NCBI GenBank assembly: GCA_050015355.1
Contig: JBEKBO010000127.1
Coordinates: 1 to 13,070, forward strand
Origin: CAWBRT01 sp050015355
Lineage (GTDB): Bacteria; Acidobacteriota; Terriglobia; Terriglobales; Acidobacteriaceae
Length of the DNA stretch: 13,070 bases
Direction: 5' to 3'
Shown in pieces: positions 1 through 5,541 of this stretch. Position 1 is the first letter of the stretch; every line of letters begins with the position of its first letter. The translations under genes and the position numbers were made by a program. The notes under the pieces are model-generated. The model saw only the letters and a list, made by a program, of their open reading frames with translations, did not search any database and was not told the DNA's origin.

Positions 1-272
1 ATGATGTTAAGCAGCGTCTTGCACGGTGGTTGCTCATGACTCAGGATAGAGTGGATTCGGCGTCGCTGCCCATCACCCATGATTTTCTCGCAACGATGCT
101 AGGGACAGATAGGCCTAGTGTGAGCTTGGCAGCTGGTGTTTTGCAGAAGCACAAGCTCATCGAGTACACCCGTGGCGCAGTGAAGATCGTGAACCGCAAT
201 AAACTTGAAGACTTCGCCTGCGAGTGCTACGGAATTACCCAACAGTACAATGGCGAGCTGGGCTTGAAATAA
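1..272 (+). CDS. Crp/Fnr-family regulator, C-terminal part (5' truncated by window edge)
   Basis: The reading frame is open from the first base, so an ATG at 30 is not the real start. The visible 89 residues form the winged-helix DNA-binding end of a Crp/Fnr-like transcription factor: the run RLARWLLMTQDRV, then a helix-turn-helix (LPITHDFLATMLG, DRPSVSLAAGVLQ), the wing KLIEYTRGAVKIVN, and the family-like tail LEDFACECY. The cyclic-nucleotide-type effector domain would lie left of the window, so the ligand cannot be judged. The gene is convergent with the MFS gene to the right, and 440 bp separate them. The family call is from recognised HTH_Crp sequence pattern; the target genes are unknown. 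Confidence 0.85.
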   Translation, partial: DVKQRLARWLLMTQDRVDSASLPITHDFLATMLGTDRPSVSLAAGVLQKHKLIEYTRGAVKIVNRNKLEDFACECYGITQQYNGELGLK

Positions 273-674
273 GTCCGCAAGTGAAGACTCGTCCTGTTTT
301 TATGTCCGACCGAGCGCAAATCGAAATGATTACGCGGCTGAGACAATAAGGTCCCCTCCTAAAATTCAGACTGCACCACCGCCGGGGGAGGAAATTAGCA
401 CCAGCTTTTTAGATTTGGGCGAACTCCAGGGCCTCGAAATCCCCAGAATGCGATAGGAAAGTTCTAAAATCGTCTGCTAAAGCCGACCAATATAACTTTG
501 ATGTAATTAGAAGTTTACGAGCTCCTTCCCGGGAGTTTTTGCTGTCTGGGGTCACCCAAATGGGAGACCCTGCCCTTGCGAAAAACGGCGCACCGGAACT
601 GATTCCGAAGTAGACGAAACCTGGGTTAGCGGAAGTCAGCCAACATGCTCAAGGCTCACCCTATGAGTTGATTA
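273..674. other. Gene-free intergenic stretch between convergent genes
   Basis: I find no convincing coding frame, RNA gene or known repeat in these 400 bases on either strand. They contain one compact hairpin (549-570) and a weak CTCC/GGAG hairpin followed by five T at 522-540, which could be a poor terminator for the regulator gene on the left. The composition is more AT-rich than the flanking genes. Confidence 0.5.
549..570. repeat. Compact inverted repeat (hairpin, no U tract)
   Basis: GGGTC at 549-553 pairs with GACCC at 566-570, then an A/A mismatch, then CCC at 555-557 pairs with GGG at 562-564 around an AAAT loop. No T run follows on either strand, so it is not a standard intrinsic terminator. 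Its function is unknown. Confidence 0.4.
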
Positions 675-710
675 GCTCGCTTTGTTTGGCCGCGATGCCG
701 CGAGTTTTTT
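675..710 (+). terminator. Candidate intrinsic terminator, rightward
   Basis: The 3' arm GCCGCGAG (697-704) is continuous and is followed at once by TTTTTT (705-710). Its partners are CTCGC at 676-680 and GGC at 688-690, separated by a seven-base bulge. It would stop transcription arriving from the left before it runs into the convergent MFS gene, whose stop codon lies only three bases further on. The bulge makes the call moderate. Confidence 0.4.
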
Positions 711-712
711 GC

Positions 713-2203
713 CTAACCGCGCAGCCCCTTCCCCTGGGTTTCGGGCATCCACCATGGAAGGATCAGTCCCAGAATGTAGACAGAACCAAGAATCATGGCG
801 GCATTGGACACGCCACCAAAAGACTTGATGATGGTGCCGGCGATAATCGGGAAAAACCAGGCAACCAGCCTCGATGCGTTGAAGATGAAGCTTATTGCGG
901 TTGAGCGCACTGAAGACGTGAACAATTCAGCGGGGTATATGGCCATCCAGGAGTAGGCGCATCCGAGGGTGAAAAACCCGTTCAGCGGAGCAACGAACTG
1001 CATTGCAGCGACGGTTCCCGTAAAACGAAAAGTGATCGGCGTAAGGATCAGAGAACCCACAAAAGTAAACAACAGAAATCTTCGTCGTCCCATGGCGTCC
1101 GCCATAAATCCGGAAAGCAGATAAGCGACAATCGCCCCGACCGTATAAAGCATTGCAACGCGTGCTCCCCACGACCCTGCACGAGGCAAGCCTTCTCGAA
1201 CCGCCATCGAACTAGTGAACAAGGCAAGCCAGCTGGCAACGGCATACCATCCGATCATGGTCGTGACTGAAAGGCCGAAAGCCAGGAGAACCCGGCGCCG
1301 GCTTTCCCGGTCGCGAAAAATCTCAGTCAAGGTGAACGGACGTTTGGATTCGCCTCCGCTATTCGATTGAGTTGACACCTCGGTCGCCGCCCATCGCTTC
1401 TCCCGAATGGCTTGCTTCCATCGTTCGGATTCATCGACGCCTTTGCGGATGTACAGAACGAACAAGGCTGGTATTGCCCCAAACACAAACATGAGGCGCC
1501 AGGTATCAAACCCAAACGGCTTTGTGTCAGCAATCAGGAACCAGAGGCCAGCGGCGAGAAGGGTGCCCCAGCCAAAGCCCGACTGGAGAAATCCGGCGCC
1601 TTTCGCCCGCGCTCGCTCCGGCCACGTTTCGTTGATAAGCGAGATGCCCGTACTCCATTCGCTGCCCATGGCGAGTCCTGTCAGGAACCGGAACACCAAC
1701 AGGGCGCCAATCGTAAAACTGAACGCTGTAAGGCCGCTCAGCAGAGCGTACAGAAAAACCGAATACATCATCATCTTCTTGCGGCCTATGTAATCCGCCA
1801 AGACTCCGCCGATCAATCCTCCGGCTCCCCAGCCCAACAGGGTTATACCGATGGCCAGACCTGCCCAGACCGCTTGTGACTTCAGTTGCTCAGCGCTAAG
1901 CAATGATTTGAGCGCTGGTCCCAACACCACGATCAACGCATAGGATTCGTACCCATCAAAAACCCAACCAAGAAAGCTGCCAAGTAAGACATTCCAATGC
2001 TTAAGAGTCAGGTCATCGTACCAATGCTGGTCCGTCCGTCTTCCTGTTTCATCAACAGCTAGCGGTGCGCGTACCGGCGATGTCGCTGCCGCTCCTCCAG
2101 CTTCAGTTGCACTCGTAGAGGGGGTTGCAGCCACCGCATGGCCGCACTGCAGGCAGGACCGTACCTCATCGGGCAGTTCAGTACCACACTTTGCGCATAG
2201 CAC
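713..2203 (-). CDS. MFS transporter with N-terminal zinc ribbon
   Basis: A 496-residue inner-membrane secondary transporter of the major facilitator superfamily, sugar/organic-acid:H+ symporter type. Residues 3-20 hold two CxxC pairs (CAKC and CLQC) of a zinc ribbon. An Ala/Thr/Ser-rich linker follows, then about 12 membrane segments. The loop 2-3 signature GGVLADYIGRKK is near residues 132-143, and a second copy, SGFMADAMGRRR, lies in the C-terminal half. The protein ends PETQGKG, as in sugar-porter-like members. I chose the GTG at 2203 because GGAGG lies seven bases upstream and the product then begins exactly at the ribbon. A longer GTG start at 2254 lies inside the likely promoter. The substrate cannot be named. 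The zinc ribbon fusion is unusual for an MFS carrier. Confidence 0.85.
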   Translation of the reverse strand: MLCAKCGTELPDEVRSCLQCGHAVAATPSTSATEAGGAAATSPVRAPLAVDETGRRTDQHWYDDLTLKHWNVLLGSFLGWVFDGYESYALIVVLGPALKSLLSAEQLKSQAVWAGLAIGITLLGWGAGGLIGGVLADYIGRKKMMMYSVFLYALLSGLTAFSFTIGALLVFRFLTGLAMGSEWSTGISLINETWPERARAKGAGFLQSGFGWGTLLAAGLWFLIADTKPFGFDTWRLMFVFGAIPALFVLYIRKGVDESERWKQAIREKRWAATEVSTQSNSGGESKRPFTLTEIFRDRESRRRVLLAFGLSVTTMIGWYAVASWLALFTSSMAVREGLPRAGSWGARVAMLYTVGAIVAYLLSGFMADAMGRRRFLLFTFVGSLILTPITFRFTGTVAAMQFVAPLNGFFTLGCAYSWMAIYPAELFTSSVRSTAISFIFNASRLVAWFFPIIAGTIIKSFGGVSNAAMILGSVYILGLILPWWMPETQGKGLRG

Positions 2204-2210
2204 CGGCGTA

Positions 2211-2215
2211 CCTCC
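2211..2215 (-). promoter_or_regulatory. Shine-Dalgarno GGAGG deciding the MFS start
   Basis: GGAGG on the minus strand, seven bases before the GTG at 2203. The alternative GTG at 2254 has no such site. This supports the shorter protein. Confidence 0.7.
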
Positions 2216-2238
2216 GGCTCTTGGCAGTTTGACGGCAA

Positions 2239-2267
2239 AGACTATCGTGCTCACTGTGGGATGTCAA
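2239..2267 (-). promoter_or_regulatory. Sigma70-type promoter of the MFS gene
   Basis: On the minus strand a perfect -35 TTGACA (2267-2262) stands 17 bases before TAGTCT (2244-2239), which matches three of six -10 positions including TA...T. Transcription would begin about 30 bases before the GTG at 2203 and just before its GGAGG, a normal short leader. Confidence 0.5.
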
Positions 2268-2565
2268 TTCAGACTTTCTTGTCTACCTCGACATCTTTTC
2301 CGGGCAAGCTCGTAAAAAGTTATTGCGCCATCCCGCAAACCGAGCTATGTATATTCCACTCCCATGAAGCTGCTGCCACTTCACGTCTTTTCCGGCTTCA
2401 CCTGAATGTAGTTTGCCTACCGTCAGTTTGGCGTCAATTTCCTCTAAGAGACAGCACCGCCGGCTTTCCCGGGCGTGAACCGCGTGACATCCGCGAGATG
2501 TTCCGCTGGCCAGCCACGGGGTTCACGGGTAGACGCCTGGCGCGAGTTCAAATAAGGAGCAAGCC
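2268..2565. other. Divergent intergenic region between MFS and yedE
   Basis: Gene-free control region. The left end holds the MFS promoter, and the right end holds a rightward structured element (2474-2527) and the yedE ribosome binding site AAGGAG (2554-2559, six bases before ATG). A 105-codon rightward frame runs through it but has no family features and conflicts with the structured leader, so I do not call it. I cannot place a clear yedE promoter. Confidence 0.5.
2474..2527 (+). promoter_or_regulatory. Candidate structured leader RNA (three-way junction) of yedE
   Basis: All 54 bases fit one three-way junction. P1 is CGTGAACC (2474-2481) with GGTTCACG (2520-2527), a G/G mismatch, then CGTG (2483-2486) with CACG (2515-2518). 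P2 is ACATC (2487-2491) with GATGT (2497-2501) around CGCGA. After a TCC linker, P3 is the palindrome GCTGGCCAGC (2505-2514). The junction ends 38 bases before the yedE start, where cis-regulatory RNAs usually lie. I do not recognise a known riboswitch class. A DNA operator is the alternative. Confidence 0.4.
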
Positions 2566-2838
2566 ATGTTGGTGTTAGCGACCGGAATCGTGTTTGGGTT
2601 GGGGGCCGTTCTGCTGGTGATGGCAGGGAACCCTGGCAACTATGGCTTTTGCGCTGCCTGTCAGCTTCGCGATATTGCCGGAGCGCTTCACATTCATTCT
2701 GTCGCCACGCTTGAGTACGCGCGCCCGGAGATTCTGGGCTGGGTGCTCGGCGCTTTTGCCATGGCAAAATTGCGCGGCGAATTTCGTTCGCGGGGCGGAG
2801 CCAGCCCATTATGCGCTTTGTTCTGGGAATGGCGATGA
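2566..2838 (+). CDS. yedE: YedE-family transporter, N-terminal fragment
   Basis: The first 82 or so residues of a YeeE/YedE-type integral membrane protein, of the group linked to selenium metabolism. The N-terminal membrane helix is followed by NPGNYGFCAACQLRDIAGAL, with the paired cysteines and RD of this family, then PEILGWVLGAFAMAKL and the loop EFRSRGGASP. Homologs continue directly into the sequence encoded from 2811 in another frame, whereas this frame drifts into eight unrelated residues and stops at 2838. The start is well supported by AAGGAG six bases upstream. I read this as the 5' half of one gene broken by loss of one C near 2805-2807. A genuine overlapping two-gene form, programmed slippage or a base-calling error remain possible. 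Confidence 0.75.
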   Translation: MLVLATGIVFGLGAVLLVMAGNPGNYGFCAACQLRDIAGALHIHSVATLEYARPEILGWVLGAFAMAKLRGEFRSRGGASPLCALFWEWR

Positions 2839-3647
2839 TGACCGGCGCGCTCGTCTTTCTGGGATGCCCGCTGCGCGGACTTCTGCGTCTTGCCGGCGGT
2901 GACTTGAATGGCCTGACCGGTTTGATCGGGTTTGTCGCCGGCGTCGGCGCCGGAATCCTCTTCCTTCGGCGCGGTTACAACCCGGGAAGATCGAGCCCGC
3001 ACGGCGGAGCGGCGTCAGCCGCCGGATATGGCCTGCCGCTGGTTGCGCTGTTGGTTTTAATCGCAGTTGCCTTCAGGCTCCCCGTGCTGGCGTTCAGCAA
3101 GCAGGGCCCCGGGGCAATGCACGCTCCTGTCCTGATCAGCCTGGTCGCGGGGCTGGCCGCCGGGTTGCTGGCGCAACGCTCCCGCCTGTGCATGAGCGGC
3201 GGAATCCGCGATTTCTTCCAGACGAGTAGCACTCATCTGCTGCGAATCTATGCCGCCATCTTTCTCGTGGCCGTGGCGGGAAACTATTATTTTGGTTTCT
3301 TTAAGCTGGGTTTCCGCGGTCAGCCTCTGGCGCATACGATGCACGTGTGGAACTTTCTCGGTCTGTTCCTGGTTGGCTTGGCGGCCACACTGGCGGGTGG
3401 ATGTCCTCTCCGGCAGTTGATCTCTTCCGGTGAAGGCAGTACGGACGCCGCGTGGTGCGTGCTTGGCATGTTAGCCGGCGCGGGACTCGCCCACCGTTTG
3501 AATGCCGCGGGGGCCCCTGCCGGCGTCGGCATCAACGGGCAAATCGCGGTCGTCGTCGGCATCGTCGCTACCACGGCGATTGGCTGGGCTCTAACGAAAC
3601 GGCAAGTCGGGTTGGCAAGGAGCGCAGCAGCCGGACAGACTTCTTGA
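2811..3647 (+). CDS. yedE: YedE-family transporter, C-terminal part (frameshifted)
   Basis: 278 residues of polytopic membrane protein continuing the fragment at 2566. It carries two GCPLR motifs (VFLGCPLRGLLRL near residue 18 and GGCPLRQLISSGEG near 196), the LAQRSRLCMSGGIRD cysteine/RD motif near residue 120, and about eight hydrophobic helices. These are signatures of the YeeE/YedE family, whose members import sulfur- or selenium-containing species; a role in selenium use is inferred from the YedE-like motif set. With the N-terminal piece the total is about 360 residues, normal for a single YedE. The ATG at 2811 has only a GGAG about ten bases upstream inside the previous frame, so independent initiation would be weak or translationally coupled. 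No yedF/SirA-like partner follows; ruvA is convergent 46 bp away. Confidence 0.8.
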   Translation: MRFVLGMAMMTGALVFLGCPLRGLLRLAGGDLNGLTGLIGFVAGVGAGILFLRRGYNPGRSSPHGGAASAAGYGLPLVALLVLIAVAFRLPVLAFSKQGPGAMHAPVLISLVAGLAAGLLAQRSRLCMSGGIRDFFQTSSTHLLRIYAAIFLVAVAGNYYFGFFKLGFRGQPLAHTMHVWNFLGLFLVGLAATLAGGCPLRQLISSGEGSTDAAWCVLGMLAGAGLAHRLNAAGAPAGVGINGQIAVVVGIVATTAIGWALTKRQVGLARSAAAGQTS

Positions 3648-3693
3648 CTCATGGCCGCGCAGCATGTCGACGCGCGCGAAACTGGTCTCGACT

Positions 3694-4290
3694 CTACCGC
3701 GTCAGCAGCTTCAGTGCCTCGCGGAAGATCTCGTCAAACGTCTTCTGCGCGCCGGTCCCGGCGGCCTTTTCGACTGCTTTTTCCGCCAGCGGGTGCTGGT
3801 AGCCTAGATTGACCAGAGCCGAGAGCACGTCATCGGCGACGGCGTTCAGCGACGGCGGGGCAATGGCGCTGGCCCGCAGTTCTTCGAGTTTTTCGCGCAG
3901 CTCCAGCACCATCCGTTCGGCGGTTTTTTTGCCGATGCCGGGAACCTTGGTCAGCCGCGCTACGTCTCCCGCGCGAATCGCGCCGATCAGGTCGCCCACC
4001 GGCATGCCGCTCAGGATGGTGACGGCCAGCTTCGGGCCGATGCCGCTGACGGTCATCAGCTTTTCGAACAGACGCTTCTCTTCGGCGCGCAGAAAGCCGA
4101 ACAGCGCTATCTGGTCTTCGCGCACGTGGGTGTGGATGTGCAGCGCGACCTCTTGCCCGGCTTCCGCCAGCTCGGAAAAAGTCGGCACCGTAATGGTGAT
4201 CTCGTAGCCCACGCCGCCGACGTCGACGATGGCTTGATTGGGATGCTTGATAAGCAGACGGCCGCGAAGATGCGCAATCATCGACTGCAT
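3694..4290 (-). CDS. ruvA: Holliday junction branch migration protein RuvA
   Basis: A 198-residue DNA-binding subunit of the RuvABC resolvasome. It tetramerises on four-way junctions and recruits RuvB motor rings. The OB-fold domain I begins MIAHLRGRL and includes the acidic pin E58-D59 (VREDQIALFGF), which in E. coli RuvA sits at the junction centre. Domain II has two helix-hairpin-helix motifs, VSGIGPKLA (81-89) and VPGIGKKTA (116-124). After a flexible linker, domain III (about 151-198) is the RuvB-contacting module. Length is typical. Homologs usually start at the Met three codons in (4281); neither ATG has a clear Shine-Dalgarno. ruvB and ruvC are not adjacent here. The gene is convergent with yedE, and paired palindromes upstream may be operators. 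Confidence 0.95.
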   Translation of the reverse strand: MQSMIAHLRGRLLIKHPNQAIVDVGGVGYEITITVPTFSELAEAGQEVALHIHTHVREDQIALFGFLRAEEKRLFEKLMTVSGIGPKLAVTILSGMPVGDLIGAIRAGDVARLTKVPGIGKKTAERMVLELREKLEELRASAIAPPSLNAVADDVLSALVNLGYQHPLAEKAVEKAAGTGAQKTFDEIFREALKLLTR

Positions 4291-4300
4291 TGTAGACCAG

Positions 4301-4350
4301 TTTCGCGAAAGCTACACCCATGAGTGCTTCGGTATACACCTTTCGCGAGC
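4301..4350 (-). promoter_or_regulatory. Paired TTTCGCGA palindromes upstream of ruvA
   Basis: TTTCGCGAAA (4301-4310) is a perfect ten-base palindrome, and TTTCGCGAGC (4341-4350) repeats its core exactly 40 bp away, about four helical turns. The two also form an eight-base inverted repeat, CGCGAAAG (4304-4311) with CTTTCGCG (4340-4347). They occupy the space just upstream of the ruvA start, as an operator pair would. The regulator is unknown; SOS control of ruvA is common in bacteria, but this is not a LexA site type I know. Confidence 0.35.
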
Positions 4351-4477
4351 AGCAAACAGCTTTTAGCATTGTGGCAACAGTGGTACCAGAGATACTGCAT
4401 CCTTCGCTGCGGGTGTCATCGTGAGGAGGTTTGCCGCTTTTGCGAACCGACGTGACGATCTATGCATTTCAGCAAGC

Positions 4478-4604
4478 GTCACCCGAAGGCCGAAAAAAGC
4501 AAATACATGGACCCTTACGTCGCGTCCTAACGAGTTCCTTCGCTGCGCTCAGGATTTTGCCTGCGGGCTCAGACGCCCGCAAAACGGCTCAACCTCAGGG
4601 TGAC
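4478..4604. repeat. Acidobacterial-type intergenic repeat block
   Basis: The ruvA to hypothetical-gene spacer (about 375 bp, no gene seen) contains a block bounded by GTCACCC (4478-4484) and its inverse GGGTGAC (4598-4604). Inside are TCCTTCGCTGCGCTCAGGAT (4536-4555), the inverse of the ATCCTGAGCGCAGCGAAGGA unit, and a seven-base hairpin, TGCGGGC (4562-4568) with GCCCGCA (4575-4581). Related units recur at 7752-7912, so this is a dispersed repeat family rather than a gene. Confidence 0.6.
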
Positions 4605-4624
4605 ACGCTGGAATAATCGTTTGG

Positions 4625-4668
4625 GATACCCCAACCCTGACACCGCTTTGGTGTTTGTTGGGGTCATC
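4625..4668 (-). terminator. Strong hairpin at the 3' end of the hypothetical gene
   Basis: ACCCCAAC (4628-4635) pairs with GTTGGGGT (4657-4664), and inside it ACACC (4640-4644) pairs with GGTGT (4650-4654) around a five-base loop. The base extends by GAT/ATC with one bulged C and touches the stop codon of the leftward gene. Its position fits a 3'-end stabiliser or terminator, but no T run follows on the minus strand, so release would have to be U-tract independent. Confidence 0.45.
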
Positions 4669-5405
4669 TACTGCCGGCGGCGGTAGAAGATGTTGAACTC
4701 GAATCCCGTGGGTGGAGGAAACAGTTCGGCCGCTTTGCGCAGCCGCTCAGCCATGGCGCTAGGCACCAGCAGCGGGTAATCACGCTCACGCAGCTCGTAG
4801 TAATCGACGTCAAGAAACAGCGAGAGCATGTAGATAGCGATGGCGTCGGCAAAAACCGTCTCGAAGTACTCGTTCTTGGCCTTGTCCGCGTCGGGCGCGC
4901 TGGAGCTGGCGATCTTGCGCAGCTCGTGCGCGTCCAGACTGGTCTCGCCCTTCACCTTTTCGAGCACCTGCTTCCAGGCAAGATCGCCGAACTCCTGCGA
5001 GAAGCCGGCGTGCTCGACGAAGGCATGCGCCACGTTGATGTAAAACTCGAAGGCCACGGAAAAGCGGTCGTCCATCAGGCGCGTGGAGATGAAAACGCAC
5101 TCGGCATCGCCCAGCGTAAGGTTGCGATGGCAAACCGCCTGGTCGCTGAGCACAATGTCGTAGCGGTCCGCGATCACCGTCTCGTCGCCCTGAGCCACCG
5201 CGAGCGGCACAAAGTAGAAAGCCTTTTTCTGCAGGGCCGCCGCCACCGCCTGGGGCACGCAGGCAACCATGCGCTCGGCATCGGGCCCCAGCAGGTTCGT
5301 CTGCCCGGTAACCGCGTAGCAGATTCCGTTGGAAGCTTGCTGCACGGGAGAGTTCCTGATGATCTCCGCTGGAGAATGCGTTGTGGCAGTAACAGTCTGT
5401 GTCAT
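4668..5405 (-). CDS. Conserved-looking hypothetical protein, 245 residues
   Basis: I do not recognise this protein. It has no signal peptide and no clear membrane helix, so it is probably cytoplasmic. The first 25 residues are Thr/Ser/Gln-rich and likely disordered. A mixed region follows with FYFVPLAVAQGDETVIADRY and a central FEFYINVAHAFVEHAGF segment. A Lys/Glu/Asp-rich stretch (about 148-177) leads to a long helix, DAIAIYMLSLFLDVDYYEL, and a basic YRRRQ tail. There are no Walker, HTH, zinc-finger or obvious catalytic motifs. Codon use and GC match the neighbours, so it is very likely real. It lies 136 bp downstream of thrS in the same direction and may be read through from it. No Shine-Dalgarno precedes the ATG; a hairpin lies there instead. 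Confidence 0.75.
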   Translation of the reverse strand: MTQTVTATTHSPAEIIRNSPVQQASNGICYAVTGQTNLLGPDAERMVACVPQAVAAALQKKAFYFVPLAVAQGDETVIADRYDIVLSDQAVCHRNLTLGDAECVFISTRLMDDRFSVAFEFYINVAHAFVEHAGFSQEFGDLAWKQVLEKVKGETSLDAHELRKIASSSAPDADKAKNEYFETVFADAIAIYMLSLFLDVDYYELRERDYPLLVPSAMAERLRKAAELFPPPTGFEFNIFYRRRQ

Positions 5406-5417
5406 TGGCTGAGAAGT

Positions 5418-5452
5418 GGGAACCGGCGTTCCCGGCGAGCACGTTTGTTCCC
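5418..5452 (-). promoter_or_regulatory. Hairpin with alternative partner before the hypothetical gene
   Basis: In the leftward transcript GGGAAC (5433-5428) can pair with GTTCCC (5423-5418) around a four-base loop, ending 12 bases before the ATG. A second GGGAAC copy (5452-5447) could pair with the same GTTCCC, giving two mutually exclusive hairpins where a Shine-Dalgarno would be expected. The arms are short, so this may be chance. Confidence 0.25.
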
Positions 5453-5541
5453 GGGCTCGGCGGGCCGCCCTAACCTCCTATCGTAGCAGAAGGTCTGTGC
5501 GGCCGGTGTTGTGCATTCGGGGCGGCCTACTGCGCGTGCCT

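Noticed and set aside
2204..2254. Longer MFS start at GTG 2254
   Set aside because: It lies in the spacer of the TTGACA/TAGTCT promoter, and the GGAGG stands directly before the GTG at 2203.
2261..2578. Rightward 105-codon frame in the MFS-yedE spacer
   Set aside because: It overlaps the yedE start and the structured leader, has no Shine-Dalgarno and no recognisable features.
3508..3517. CGGGGGCCCC inside yedE as a fourth copy of the palindromic element
   Set aside because: No CCCCA-plus-stem precedes it at the right distance. It encodes ordinary AGAP residues of the transporter.
4690..4705. T-arm-like bases (ACTCGAATCCC) suggesting a tRNA
   Set aside because: It lies in the coding end of the hypothetical gene, and no acceptor, D or anticodon arms fit around it.
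5474..5479. Perfect AGGAGG on the minus strand downstream of thrS
   Set aside because: No start codon lies within usable distance, and the following gene begins about 70 bases further on.
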